Part shown: positions 21,497 to 32,069 of the stretch, in pieces
Numbering within the stretch: the stretch's first letter is position 1
Layout of the letters: every line of letters starts with the position of its first letter
Assembly: GCA_015680685.1 (NCBI GenBank)
Contig: MNCI01037851.1
Location: forward strand, 1-64,000
Reading direction: 5' to 3'
Source: Gnetum montanum
Lineage: Eukaryota; Streptophyta; Gnetopsida; Gnetales; Gnetaceae
DNA length: 64,000 nt
The notes under the pieces: model-generated
What the model was told of the DNA's origin: nothing
What the model saw: the letters and a program-made list of their open reading frames with translations, nothing else
Databases searched by the model: none
Translations under genes and position numbers: made by a program

Positions 21497-24400
21497 ATGG
21501 CACCAAAGATCAAGGGGAACAACGCTAAACTGGCCAAGATTTACGAAGTGCAGGAGAGTCTGCAATGGGCTTCACTAGCCAGAGTTGAGATGCGGGAAGC
21601 TACTCCGCTTAACCAGTAAGTGGTCATTCGTCCTTTTGCACTATTGTCATATTTGTCGCAGCGTCATAGTTGTGTATTGTTTTCCCAAATGTATATGTTA
21701 CGTTGAGTGTTAACATCTATTTATGCGGGCTGAGCTATCGTGGTTTGCGGTATTACCTTCATCTTTGCTATTGGAGACGAACCTTATATTGTTACAAGGG
21801 TTTAGGTAATGCTGGATAATACTGGACAAACATTGTATATAATAGAAAGACCTCGGTATTATATCTTGTAGATAGTGTAATCAGGGCTTTGTTTTCCTTT
21901 CCTTTATTCCCGTAATAGTTGCATGTTACGCTGGAATAATATGTAGCGTTGTCTTCATCGCCGTTGTCAGAGATACACCTTGAGCTGTTGCAAGGGTTTG
22001 GGTGATTCTGGCCATGCGTTTCTAGTGAAATCTGCAATTTTCTGGGAATCAGGCCAACCCTATTATAGCGTCATGAATGTTTATGTTCAAATGCTTTGTC
22101 TAATGGCAATATGTTTTCATTATACAGTATCATGTTAAAGCCTATCCTAATTGTTTTGGACATCATGGGCATTCTGTGCTGCATGCATATTCCCGTAGCC
22201 ACTGTTCCTCCTCCTCATGCTTGTATAAAGCAGGAGGCAGTATGGTTTCGAAGAGGTGCGTGGGAGTTCCTACAATTTTTGCTTCGTAACTACAGCGTAA
22301 TCGTCTAGTTGCATCTACCAGGCGATGTAGCTGCTGCTATTTTGCAGACGTTATTGGTCGGTTCAACGCAGGGCGTCTTGCGGTTCCTGACGGACAGCAG
22401 GATTGAGACTACACGGGTGTAAGACCGTGAACAAAGACCCAAAGGTCTGAGGTGTTTGATTTGGATCTGGGAGGTGCCCAGGTTCAACTGCTACCACTCC
22501 TACAATACTCTGTTCATGGTTCGTCACCTCACAACCTATTTCCAGAACCCCCCTGGTACTGTGTATTACACTGATGGGTAAGAATCTAAATTTGTGTCGT
22601 TTCGATGTGTGTCAACGTGCTAACTGTTGTCTAGATTTACGTCGAGCATAAAGAATTTGCCCATTTTTTGTGATGTAGATTCTTTATCAATGACAGTGGT
22701 CTCCTGGGCGATAATGATACCTTATCATTGACTGAAAGGGCTATTAGTGAGTTTACTGCTATTAGCAATGTACAGACCACTGTCATGGAACAACTAGTGT
22801 TTCAAATTCTAGAGTATCTGACCCGCTATGCTGACTTCTTTGCTAGATGTAAAAGTTTCAAATGGCTGGATAAGGAATGGACCTTGGATCCTCCACTCAC
22901 TGTCGCCGACGTGCGAAGAAAAATCCCTCCATTTCCTTTGCAATTCGAACCTAGTAAACTTCATTACGATGATGAATTGTGTCAATGTTATCAATTAGTG
23001 ATGATCTGTGAAGTTGTCTTATTTTATTTTTTGCAATCTCGACTTAGCTATTGTTTTGTGTAAGCAGTTAGGGAATCATGGGAAATCACGATCATGGCCT
23101 TCGGCTGTGACGCAAGCAATATCTTTTTCCGCTACGATGACATAAAGGAGGCACAATGCTGGCTCGGCCATAAAGCGGCCACTGCTATTTTGACCAATAA
23201 CCTTCAGGAGGCTAGGCTAATGGACTTGTTCTTGGTCATAACCTCTGATGTTATCGTGGGTGAAATGTTGACCTTAGTCAACTCCTTCAGTGAAGAAGCC
23301 GAGCATCTCTGCGTGCGCATGCGTAACGTGCATGTAAATTTTGACATCGATGCTCAGCTGTTCGTTGATCTCTTCGAGGTCCCCTCTGATGGCTTTCCTA
23401 TAGAGGAAAAGTCGAAGAGGAGCACCAAATGCCAGGAAGGGATAGAGGAGTGGCTAGGGGTTAAGAAAGAGGCCAAAGGGATTCCTGCCGATGGGATTGA
23501 GTTGGCGGTGGCCAACACCATTTACCCTCTTTTTTGAGCCCAGACCTTTCCCAAGACACTCTCCCAAGGGAGATTCCTCACTATAGAACAAGCTTGCATT
23601 ATGCGAGAGGTCATGGAGAAGGGGACGCGATTCAATTGGGCTAGCTATTTTGCCAAAGGCTTGCGCGTTGAAATGGTCAAGCTTCGCAAGAAGCTTGGTC
23701 CCGTTTCAACGTGCATTTTTCCTTTTTCATAGCTTGCTTCCGGTGCTTTGCCGAGTTTCTAATTGTCCAACGGGATGGAGTCTGGATGTAGTAGGACCAT
23801 GACCAGATTTCTAAACCATGGATTTCCAATATTTTTGGCACCGTCCAGTCGCAGGACCCTCCTGAAGGGATCAGGGAGTCATTATATGTAATGACTAGGG
23901 ACATGGCAACACCTTGAATGTGGGGTCCAAACAGTGTGGGTGGGGCACTCCCCTCCTATACTGGTGATGCGTCGAGGGGGAAGCACCTGGCAGCTGAGAT
24001 AGTGGACTCGTTGGTCCCTCGGAAGAAGCCTCGTTTGACCGAGGAGTCCATCGAGCCAACAAGTAGTGCAAGGCAAAAGATGCAGGTCAAATTTCATAAG
24101 AGTAATCCTCTAGCAGGTAAGCAAAGTAATGTGCTAATGGTTACATCTATGTTGCATATAGACACTTTTATGTCGTGATTTATTGAACTAGAGCAGAATT
24201 TCATGTTAATTGAAAACGCTATGTGACAACGAAGGAGAGGGTTGTAGAAAGGTTAACCCCTAAAACAGGGGCTATGGTTTTACGATGTGAGGAAGAGACC
24301 TTGGCCTTGGAAGAAGAGGCTACAGTAGTCAATCAAGCGAGTAGTGCGTAGATTTCTGCACGTGAGAAGGGAGCAGCCATGGAAGATGCTGAAGTTCCTT

Positions 24401-25960
24401 TGGCTCAAACAAGAAGAGGTAAATGATTTGTAACTCTGTTAGGCTAACTTTTACAATGTACTCGACTCTAGGCAGTTGCTTCTAAAAGTTATATTGGTCA
24501 TCCTAATGTTTCAATTATGCCTTCATATGGAACTTGTTCTGCATAATAGGCGACCATGACGTGCACATGTCAACGGTGGCGACTCGATCCTAGGGCAAAT
24601 TTCCTGATAAATTCACCGTTATGGAAGGGGTCATTCAAGACATGATCGGCTGCTTGGAGCAAATCAATTCTGAAGTAGGTACATCATGATCATTACGCAG
24701 AAGTTGTTCCATTGTGGTATTGTGTTATCTAATTATTTCTAATTGCCATGCTATGTTATTAAGAGCTTGACTCAGGTGGGATCCGTCAGAGCCTATTGAT
24801 CTAGACACCACCGAACCCTCCTCGGAAGAGACCGTTTTGCCATACAGCATTTATGATGAAATGCGTAAATGTGTGGTACGCTCGACTCGCTCCTTGTGGG
24901 AATGCCAGAACGTAAACGAGGATCTTTGGAAAAGATTGCAAAGGTTGGAGAAAAAGAGAGCAGCTCTAGGTGATGAAGTGGGGGACTTGAGGTCTCAGAA
25001 TGAATTCCTGCAGGCTCAAGGGATAGGCAATGAGGACTAGCAGATGGCTGTTGTGGACTACGCCCATTATTGGACGGTTGTCTGAAACAGCGTCCAGACT
25101 AGTCGTGAACTGATCGAGCAACGGATGCAAATGGACCTCCTAGCTCAAAAGAATCAAGACTGGAAGGACTATAGCACAAGTGTGCAAGAATGGGGGTAGA
25201 CGCAAAAAGATCATAAACATGTCTATAAGCGGGACTGCGCTACCTATCGTCAACAGTACAGGGACTCTACCATCGAGGCTCAGTCTCTTTGACTATTCCT
25301 TGACATTATTGGTGCTTCCAGTGCATTTGAAAAGTTCCAGGAGCAAGTGATGGTGAGCGCCTCTCCAGAAAGGAAAATGACTCTTCCTAGAGGAGAGACA
25401 ACTGTCCCTTCCTTCTTCCCTAAACCACCTTGCTGGACTCCTATGGAAAAAGGGAAGATGAAGGCTGAAACTAATCTAGCAGATGGGGTTTGGTCTAAGC
25501 TTACCAAGGACGAGATTATGCAACGTCTGTGGATTGGCTTAGAATAAATTCTGTTTGCTACTGATGTAGGACCATCACAGGTGAGTGTTTATTTTATTAT
25601 GCCTTTTGTTATACCTAGTTTTGATCATGATGTCAGTATACGTGTTATGTATGATTACAGGAACGACCTGAGGAGGTTCCTCAACAAGGCGAGCGTAACA
25701 TGGATGATGGTCCTTACGAAGGGGGTTTACAAGGGACAGAGCTTAATGGTGGTGATCAACGCCATGGCAAACAACTTCATACAGAAGAGCCTAATAGGGA
25801 GGGCCACCTTCATGAAGAAACGCTACCTGAAAAAGGTGGCCCCTATGAGGACGATTTGCTCAGGGTGGAGATTGAGCTGAGGGACATAGGTGACAGTGGG
25901 GAAAAAGGAGACGCATTACGTGGCTATATTGGCCATAGTCCATTTTTTTTATTTTTATGA
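21497..25960 (+). pseudogene. Spliced antisense gene carried by element X (phosphatase-like + mobile-like + coiled coil)
   Basis: Eight exons can be drawn: 21497-21615, 22128-22577, 22679-22953, 23068-24116, 24235-24418, 24550-24678, 24776-25580, 25661-25960. All have GT/AG borders, and all introns but the first (512 bp) are 80-131 bp. Phases are compatible across the first four exons. Exon 1 starts at GCCATGG (MAPKIKGNN...). Exon 2 looks like an FCP1/NIF-type HAD segment. Exons 3-4 contain EWLDKEWTLDPPLT, then FDIDAQLFVDLFEVPSDGFP, recalling Athila-ORF1/plant-mobile proteins. Exons 5-7 are acidic and coiled-coil (SLWECQNVNEDLWKRLQRL). Exon 8 is Glu/Asp/Gly/His-rich. Stops at 22306, 22420 and 23535 make this copy defective. 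The gene lies opposite to the element's own genes, between protease and RT. Function unknown; a nuclear or regulatory role is only a guess. Confidence 0.7.
22128..22577 (+). pseudogene. FCP1/NIF-like HAD phosphatase segment (exon 2, X)
   Basis: Key parts in order are the beta-strand LKPILIVLDIMGILC (22135-22179), AVWFRRGAWEFLQFLLRNYSV (about 22237-22299), then a late block around YNTLF...NPP...VYY (about 22499-22569). This is the order of plant FCP1/NLI-interacting-factor phosphatases: a D-x-D/N-G-x-L loop, the R-P/R-G-x-x-E/D-FL helix, and the S/Y-NTLL...NPP block. The first Asp of the catalytic loop is kept, but the second acidic position is Met here and Val in element Y, so activity is unlikely. 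A TAG at 22306 stands where Y has TGG. Confidence 0.6.
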
Positions 25961-26089
25961 TGAGAAAGACAATATTTTTTTATTTTTGACATTTTAATCC
26001 AAATTTGGTCTAAGTTAATGTTCTTTTGTTGTTACTATTCTCGCTTTATGCAAAGTGTAAATTAGTAGGTTTTCATGTTATGAGAAATG

Positions 26090-26490
26090 GCAGATAGTTT
26101 AGGTGTATGGCGTAAATGAAGTTACTAGTTTAAATTCATTACAGGCTACCAGATAAATCGGGTGCAAAGCGTAAATAAGGCAACTAGTCTTGGGCCATTT
26201 CAGGCCTTTGACCAGTTCAAGCGTAAACTATGATTTAAATAAGTAGTTAAGGCCATTGCGAGCTGTGGGTAGTTTTAGGCCATTCTGGGCCATGTGTATG
26301 TGGTGAAGGGATAGCGTAAATGTCACTAAGTAACCAATTTTAAGCCTTGGTAGGCTATGATTAGTTTAAGGCCATTTCGGGCCTTTTGATAGTTTTAGGC
26401 CATTCTAGGCTGTGTATAGTTTTTAGTTTTAGGCCATTTCAGGCCGTGTATAGTTTTAGGCCATTCCGGGCCATGGGTAGCACACATGAT
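26090..26490. repeat. Hairpin-repeat array downstream of the antisense gene (X)
   Basis: Roughly ten units of TTTTAGGCCattccGGGCCatg type occur, here nearly all with GGCC/GGCC-like stems (self-complementary). The spacing is irregular at first, then 25-30 bp at 26390-26480. The following stretch 26500-26730 holds two further ~60-bp repeats (AGCATAGCTGGTGGATG), without a gene. Confidence 0.65.
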
Positions 26491-26734
26491 TAATTTTAGA
26501 TACAGTTAAGCACGACAAAGACAACTAGTAAGAGTGTAAAAACATAAGCATAAATGAGAACAGCTGGTGGATGTGTAAAAATAAGCCTAAGCATAAAATG
26601 AGCATAGCTAGTGGATGCATAAAAATAAGCCTAAGCGTAAAATGAGCATAGCTGGTGGATGTGAAGGTGGGATAGCATGATGAAATAAAATATGCATAAA
26701 CTATATAGTAATCAGATGACCTAGTTTACTGGCT

Positions 26735-27590
26735 AGCACTGTAATTGTTTCCTGATCACTTTTATTTTTGGTGACGCATAAAGACGAGGGGATTTACCAT
26801 CCTTTTCCTTCGCATCACACTCCTCTTCTGGGAATGGTAGCTCAGCCCAAGTTAGGCTGTCATCAACCACTGTTTCAGCTTGTTCGAGTATTCAGATAGG
26901 GGACTGATCTTCAGAAATTTTGATTTCCAACCGCTGCTCCATTTCTATGTTATTAATAGCTTGAGGGGTTATTTCATCACCGTGGATGACCACCTCTCCT
27001 CCTATGTAGGGCAGATGGATCTCCTAATGTATAGGTGATGAAACTACTCTTAGTTGGGCCAACCAAGACCTCCCCAGGATCAAGTTGAAGCCAGGCATCT
27101 CTTTGACAACAATGAAGGTTGCATCTATGGGGAATTGCTCCCCTGCCACGAAGTTGATGTGCATAGTGCTTTTGACTTGCACTCGTGCCCCGTTGAACGA
27201 CTTTAAACACGACGTGGTGGTAGGACTAATCTGATCGATCAGACCTAGCTTATCCACTATGGGGTAGGGGATGGCATTAGCAGCCGTCCCATCATCCACA
27301 TGTACCCTCCGAATTCGGTGTTGACCAACCTGAATGGTGATGAACATGGGCGCCGTTGTCACATGACCCTTTTCTGGGTCATCCTTAATGGATTCATCAT
27401 GAAAGGTCAACAAGGAAGGCCTTGGTTTTTCAGCCGCAAGAGGAACCATAATGGAATGAATTGCTTCTTCATCCGCGGGCAGGCCTTCATCCACAGGTAT
27501 GGACATTAGCATGCGAACCATAGCCTCATGATGCTTCCGTGACATCATGAGTAAGTCATAAAGGCTCAAAGTTGTATTTTTTTTGTTTTA
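26735..27590 (-). pseudogene. Aspartic protease region of element X
   Basis: The frame at 27024-27569 begins SLYDLLMMSRKH and contains the retropepsin site as VHVDDGTAANAIPY (catalytic triplet D-D-G rather than the usual D-S/T-G), a flap region (INFVAGEQFPIDATF) and the C-terminal FNLILGRSWL, which corresponds to the ILG-R-D/xWL motif. After a stop the linker to RT continues to 26735 (EVVIHGDEITPQAINNIE, then SLTWAELPFPEEE). It would cut the Gag-Pol precursor. The start is not defined because protease is expected to be read from a Gag-Pol fusion. Confidence 0.8.
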
Positions 27591-30545
27591 GAGCCTGTTT
27601 GACTTGCGTAAAGGCATCGAAGAGATCCCGCCCACAATCTGGATGCTTGTCACCCTTTTCCTCTTCCATTCGCCCTAGGAGACGAATTTCTTGGGGAGGA
27701 GTGATATTCGATCAAGGACTATGCTTCCTTCTACCAGGAGTAGATGGTTGTGTTTGCGTAACTTCGCCATCTTTAGAAAATGGGGCCAAGGGTATAGAGG
27801 TGATGGGTTTGGGCTTGGGAAACCCCAGCATAAGACGATCTTTGGTCGTACCGATTGTCTTACCTCCTTCTCCTTGTCCATTAAATTGGGATCAGGAGTT
27901 TGACTTGGAGGTTTTCCCTTGTGTAGGAAGGGTTTTCGATGGTTTTGGCACCCTGATGATGAAGGGGGCCTTAGGTGTAGGCGTGGGCTGGGCCGCGGCT
28001 TTACCGATAGTGGATTGTCGAGAATTTGTCTGAGAAGGGGCTCGAAGGATAAAAGGTTGTCGTGGAGCACCACTTGTCGATGTTGTTGAATCTGTTGTTT
28101 GGGGAGAACGCAGATGCATTCGTAGCATAAAAGATTGTTTGGGTTGTGCCTGATTATCGCCCCCTACTCCTATCACGTTAATTGTGTACCCTACGTTCTT
28201 TACATTTAACAGGTCTGGTACACATGTAGGGCTTGGTTTTCCAGGCAAGCTGGACTACTACTGTCCAAGATTAGGTCACCTTGATCGATCATGCATTCAA
28301 TGTCATCCTTCAACGTCCAACAATAATCTATTTCATGGCTGCACAATTGATGATAGTTGCAGAATCGGGCTAGTCTAAAGTTCTTAGGAACGGGCGGTTC
28401 ATTAGGTTGTGCCAAGGCGGCGTTCTTGAGTAACTCACAATGGTGCCTATGATGTGCGCCTGTGATGTTTTAGGGCCTCCTTGAACATCGTCTTATGTTG
28501 CATTTGACCGGTTCCCAGTAATTGCTTCAAAAGTTCTGAAGGCTTCATAGGTAGAGTTGCGTAATTTGAGCGGTCCTTATGCTCAAATTTTGGCCTCGGT
28601 TGTGGGGGTGTTTCGAGGGCGGAAGGAGCTTCTTGATTGGTGCCACCTGAGCTAGTTGTCAACTCAGCTAGCTCCGCAGTAGTTTTCTTGCTGTTGTTAT
28701 TTTTTTTCTTGGCTCCTTCAGCAACTGCCGCAACTGTAGTTGTCGTGCATTTGCCTTTGTCCTTACCCTTTCTATGGGCATTTTTGTAGGCCACATACGC
28801 TGGATCTTTCCTAGCCTCTGTCGCATCTTGGATGCTCTTAGTCTGAGCAAAGGCTTGGCTAAGAGAACGGGGAGCGAGGTAATACAGGTTAGACTTGATG
28901 AAGTCGTTGACCACTCCCTTGAAGATTACCAATAGATGGGCCCCCGCGATGGGTTCGTGGATCTCGTTCAAGGTCGCACTCCAACGCTGTATAAACTTTT
29001 GGACGGACTTGAGCGGGTCTTGTTTAACTCCCATGAGCTGGTCTAGTGTGACTTCTGGCTTCAGGTTGTATTTGAAGCGAGTCACAAACTAGGCTAAAAA
29101 CTATTCCAAAGTTGAAATGGAAGCGCATGGAAGTGCTCGGTACCAATCCAAAGCTTTACCCATTAAGAACATAGCAAAAAACGGATTATAGTATGTGGCC
29201 ATTATTGCAATAATAAGGATTCTAACCTGAAAGTGACGAGGTGGGCATTGGGATCACCTTCCCCATTGTATTTTGTAAAATGAGGAAGGGGCATCCCAGG
29301 TGGCAACGATAGGACTGGGACTGCTGGGCTAATAGGATTGTCATGGTAGAAATCCATGACTTGTCTCATGTCAGAGCCAGCAGCCTTGAGATGCTTGACC
29401 TCTTCTGTAAGGGTTTGGATGAGCTGGAAGGCTTGGTCCAGACCCATAGACGACGAGGTCGTTTGTGAAACGAAAGGAGGAGCCACACCGGGTGGCGGCA
29501 CAGAGGCAACAGCTTGGCTGATGGTCGATGCTATCAGGATAGTGCCTGTAGGTAGTGTTGCTTGTGGCATCGACCATCTGATGGTTGGTGCAGATGGAGC
29601 TACTACTATCGATTGCACTATTGCGTATGCTGCTTGTGTAGCCGGGGGCATTAGCAGCGATGCCGTAGCTGGGTTTAGCATTTGTGGGACTTGACTTTGA
29701 TGGTGTGGATGGTGGTGCATTTACGCAGGATGGGCAACAAGAGACATGTTGGGAGCCCACCATGTTGTGATGGTAGGCCTTGTCATGTGAATCGGGAGCG
29801 TAGTCGGCGTTCTAGGTATCGCATGCACATGCGATGACACAGGTGCATGCACATGATGGGGTGGGTTAGGTAATCGCGCCTGTTGAGGAATGATCTATGA
29901 TGGACCATCACTAGAGAAGATAGTCAGAGAGAAAAAATGTAAATGCTGTGAATGTGGGACCCGATCGATGTTAGATAACGTCAAAGGTATGGTGACCATG
30001 TACAATGGGTTTACGCGAGACATTGTGGAGGGAGGGGCCATGGTGAAATCGGCATGACTGCCTTCCTCAGAGTGAGATTCTAGATCGTCTTATCCATAAT
30101 GAAGCGTTTCATCATGGAACAAGGCCTCTAGTTGTTGAGGCGATGTCTTTACCATCAACATTTGATCTAGGATCCACTTTTTTTTATCTATCAAGGGTAT
30201 GAACGTGCTAGGCGTAGGAATGAGTTCCTTCCCGTTGCAGTACATGAACTCGTACTCTCGTATTTCCTCGAGTTCTTGTGGATACATAGGCAGGTTTGCC
30301 GCTAACTTAGCACAGAGGAAATTGTAGCTTTCCCTGCACTAAGGCTATCCTTCAGGCTCCTTGTTTTGTAGCCTCAGGGAGCGACGTGGTCACACCGAAC
30401 TGAGTGGTTGCTCGACCATGGGAGGCGTGACTTGCATGGTCCAAGGGTTCTCAAGGCTAGTGGTGTCAACGGCAGTAGTTGATGTAGTCATTTTTTCACA
30501 ATTCAGAGATAATGACGATAAAGGTAGAGATTGGAAGGACAAAGG
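27591..30545 (-). pseudogene. gag of element X
   Basis: A likely start is the ATG at ~30491 (MTTSTTAVDTTSLENPW). The N-terminal half (30490-29330) is Pro/Ser/Thr/Ala-rich. The Retrotrans_gag core is LSLPPGMPLPHFTKYNGEGD (29202-29720 frame), then a frameshift near 29200. It resumes with FKYNLKPEVTLDQLMGVKQD and RWSATLNEIHEPIA (28447-29085). A CCHC-like knuckle of the plant C-x2-H-x4-H-x4-C type follows at 28206-28415 (FCNYHQLCSHEIDYCW). A basic Pro/Ser-rich linker leads to protease. Several stops are TAG at expected Gln codons. It forms the capsid and packages RNA. Confidence 0.8.
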
Positions 30546-30721
30546 CGAACTAAGATAATAATCCGGGCTTTTTATCTTGTAGGATTCCAAAGGAATCGTT
30601 GAAGCAACCGATCTGCACCACACAATTTCATAAACAACCTCGGAGGTATTATGTTTACGTTGATTGACAATGGGTGTAGACAGCTTACAAGACTACCCAT
30701 AAAATGTGAATCAGCTATGAA

Positions 30722-30740
30722 GGCCCTCCTTCTAGCGCCA
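30722..30740 (-). other. Primer binding site of element X
   Basis: TGGCGCTAGAAGGAGGGCC on the minus strand starts 6 bases after the LTR end. The sequence is shared with Y and Z. It is neither the initiator-Met (TGGTATCAGAGC) nor the tRNA-Asp primer type used by element W. Confidence 0.7.
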
Positions 30741-30746
30741 AAAACC

Positions 30747-32064
30747 TATAACGACGGAAAATGTCGGTCGTTGGAAATACCGAACGAAAATCTGTGTACA
30801 CAGTTTTAATCCCAAATCCATGCGAGGACCGTGCTAGAGAGGAAACAAATCTGAGGTGCCCTGAATAGTCTTGTCGATCAGACAAGGACTTACTTAATCA
30901 GTAAAATTTTGGTAATAATTTGATGGTAAAATGAAGATTCTTTATAAGGTGCTGCAATATTGTTAATCTCAAAAGCAATTGAAAACAATGTAAACGATTT
31001 AGATGAGATTGCTAAATCCATATAACTAGGATGCAAGGGGTCAGATTTTGTAAGGAATACGATCACAAGATCTAGGATTTAATTTATGAAAATAATATGT
31101 TTAATACAATGATTTCAGGTGGGCTTCAGTTTGGATGAAGCACATGCCAATAACAAGAAAGTTATCTAAAGATGAAACAAGCAAGGATCAATCTACCTTA
31201 TTCTAGCCAATCTGGGTGCAAGGGAGGCAGACCCGGGGGAGAATATCCAGTAGCCGATTGTTTCTGATCAAGAGTTCTTGCCAATCACATCCGATGTTCT
31301 CACGATCGCTGATTCTCTTTTGCTCTTTTGCCAATCTTGAAAGAGAAAAATTTTGTCAACCCCCCCTTTGATCTTCGTCAACTGGAGCATTTATAACGTT
31401 AGGGTTAGGAGAAAAACCCGATTTAAGTAACGTGTGTCCTGAACTCATAAAATGTCGTTGACTCAATGTGTTGTCATTGAAGCTTGTGACGCTATCCTGC
31501 GTAGCGCATCGTAAACTACCCTCGTGCGGGCCTTGGTAATAGACTATCCTTTAATTATGCTATAATATGCTAGAGAGCGTATTGTGGTGTATGAACTACT
31601 GATGTTTGAATTGTGCTTGTCATTACTTACATTACGCTGCATTACACTAAATTACGCATCATAGTGTAATTCAGCGTAAAATAACAAAACCGCAAAAGTT
31701 GAAGTATTGTTGCCATGCTTCCTCTGTTTCTGATCAATCCCTTTCGGGGTTTTATTATGCTGCACTGCGTAACACAGCGTAATGGCCCCCCTTAAACATT
31801 TTTTGATACCATGGTAAACTGTCTTTGATATTATGCTGCATATCGCAGCATTACGCTATGTCGCGTAATGCAACGTAATGTACTAAATGTTGAGATTTTG
31901 GAACATAGAAAACTCGCAAAGTGGAAGACTTACTGTTGTGCATCCATCGTTTTGTTCTATCTCCTAAAGTTCATCTATACTGTACTGCGCCTTGTCACGA
32001 CTCCCTGCTTGGATCGCTAGATTTTGCCGAACCATCGAGGCTTCAAAAATTTTATGGTGTTTCA
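30747..32064 (-). repeat. LTR L3: 5' LTR of element X
   Basis: Length 1318 bp. On the minus strand it starts TGAAACACCAT at 32064 and ends ...CGTCGTTATA (CA decayed to TA). It is followed outside by the ATGTT duplication (32065-32069) and inside by the primer site. The TATA box is at 31389-31395 and a TTACGCT/AGCGTAA-rich U3 zone at about 31490-31890. Confidence 0.9.
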
Positions 32065-32069
32065 ATGTT
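32065..32069. other. Target site duplication of element X (right copy)
   Basis: ATGTT, identical to 14921-14925. It lies within the pol frame of element Y. Confidence 0.9.

Larger units (their letters stand above)
14926..32064 (-). mobile_element. Element X: full-length Tat-type Ty3/gypsy retrotransposon, 17.1 kb, nested in Y
   Basis: X has paired LTRs (14926-~16242 and 30747-32064), perfect 5-bp target duplications, a primer site (30722-30740), and in minus-strand order gag, protease, a spacer with an antisense gene, RT, RNase H, a second RNase H, integrase and a 3' UTR. By eye the first ~490 bases of the two LTRs differ at about 9 percent of positions, mostly transitions, so insertion is old. 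All genes carry stops, and the copy looks dead. Polypurine tract and left inner LTR border are hidden in the assembly gap. Confidence 0.9.

Noticed and set aside
22728-23537. Plus-strand frames as independent host genes
   Set aside because: The same sequence recurs at 35615-36401 inside another element of the same family, so it belongs to the retrotransposon rather than to a single-copy host gene.
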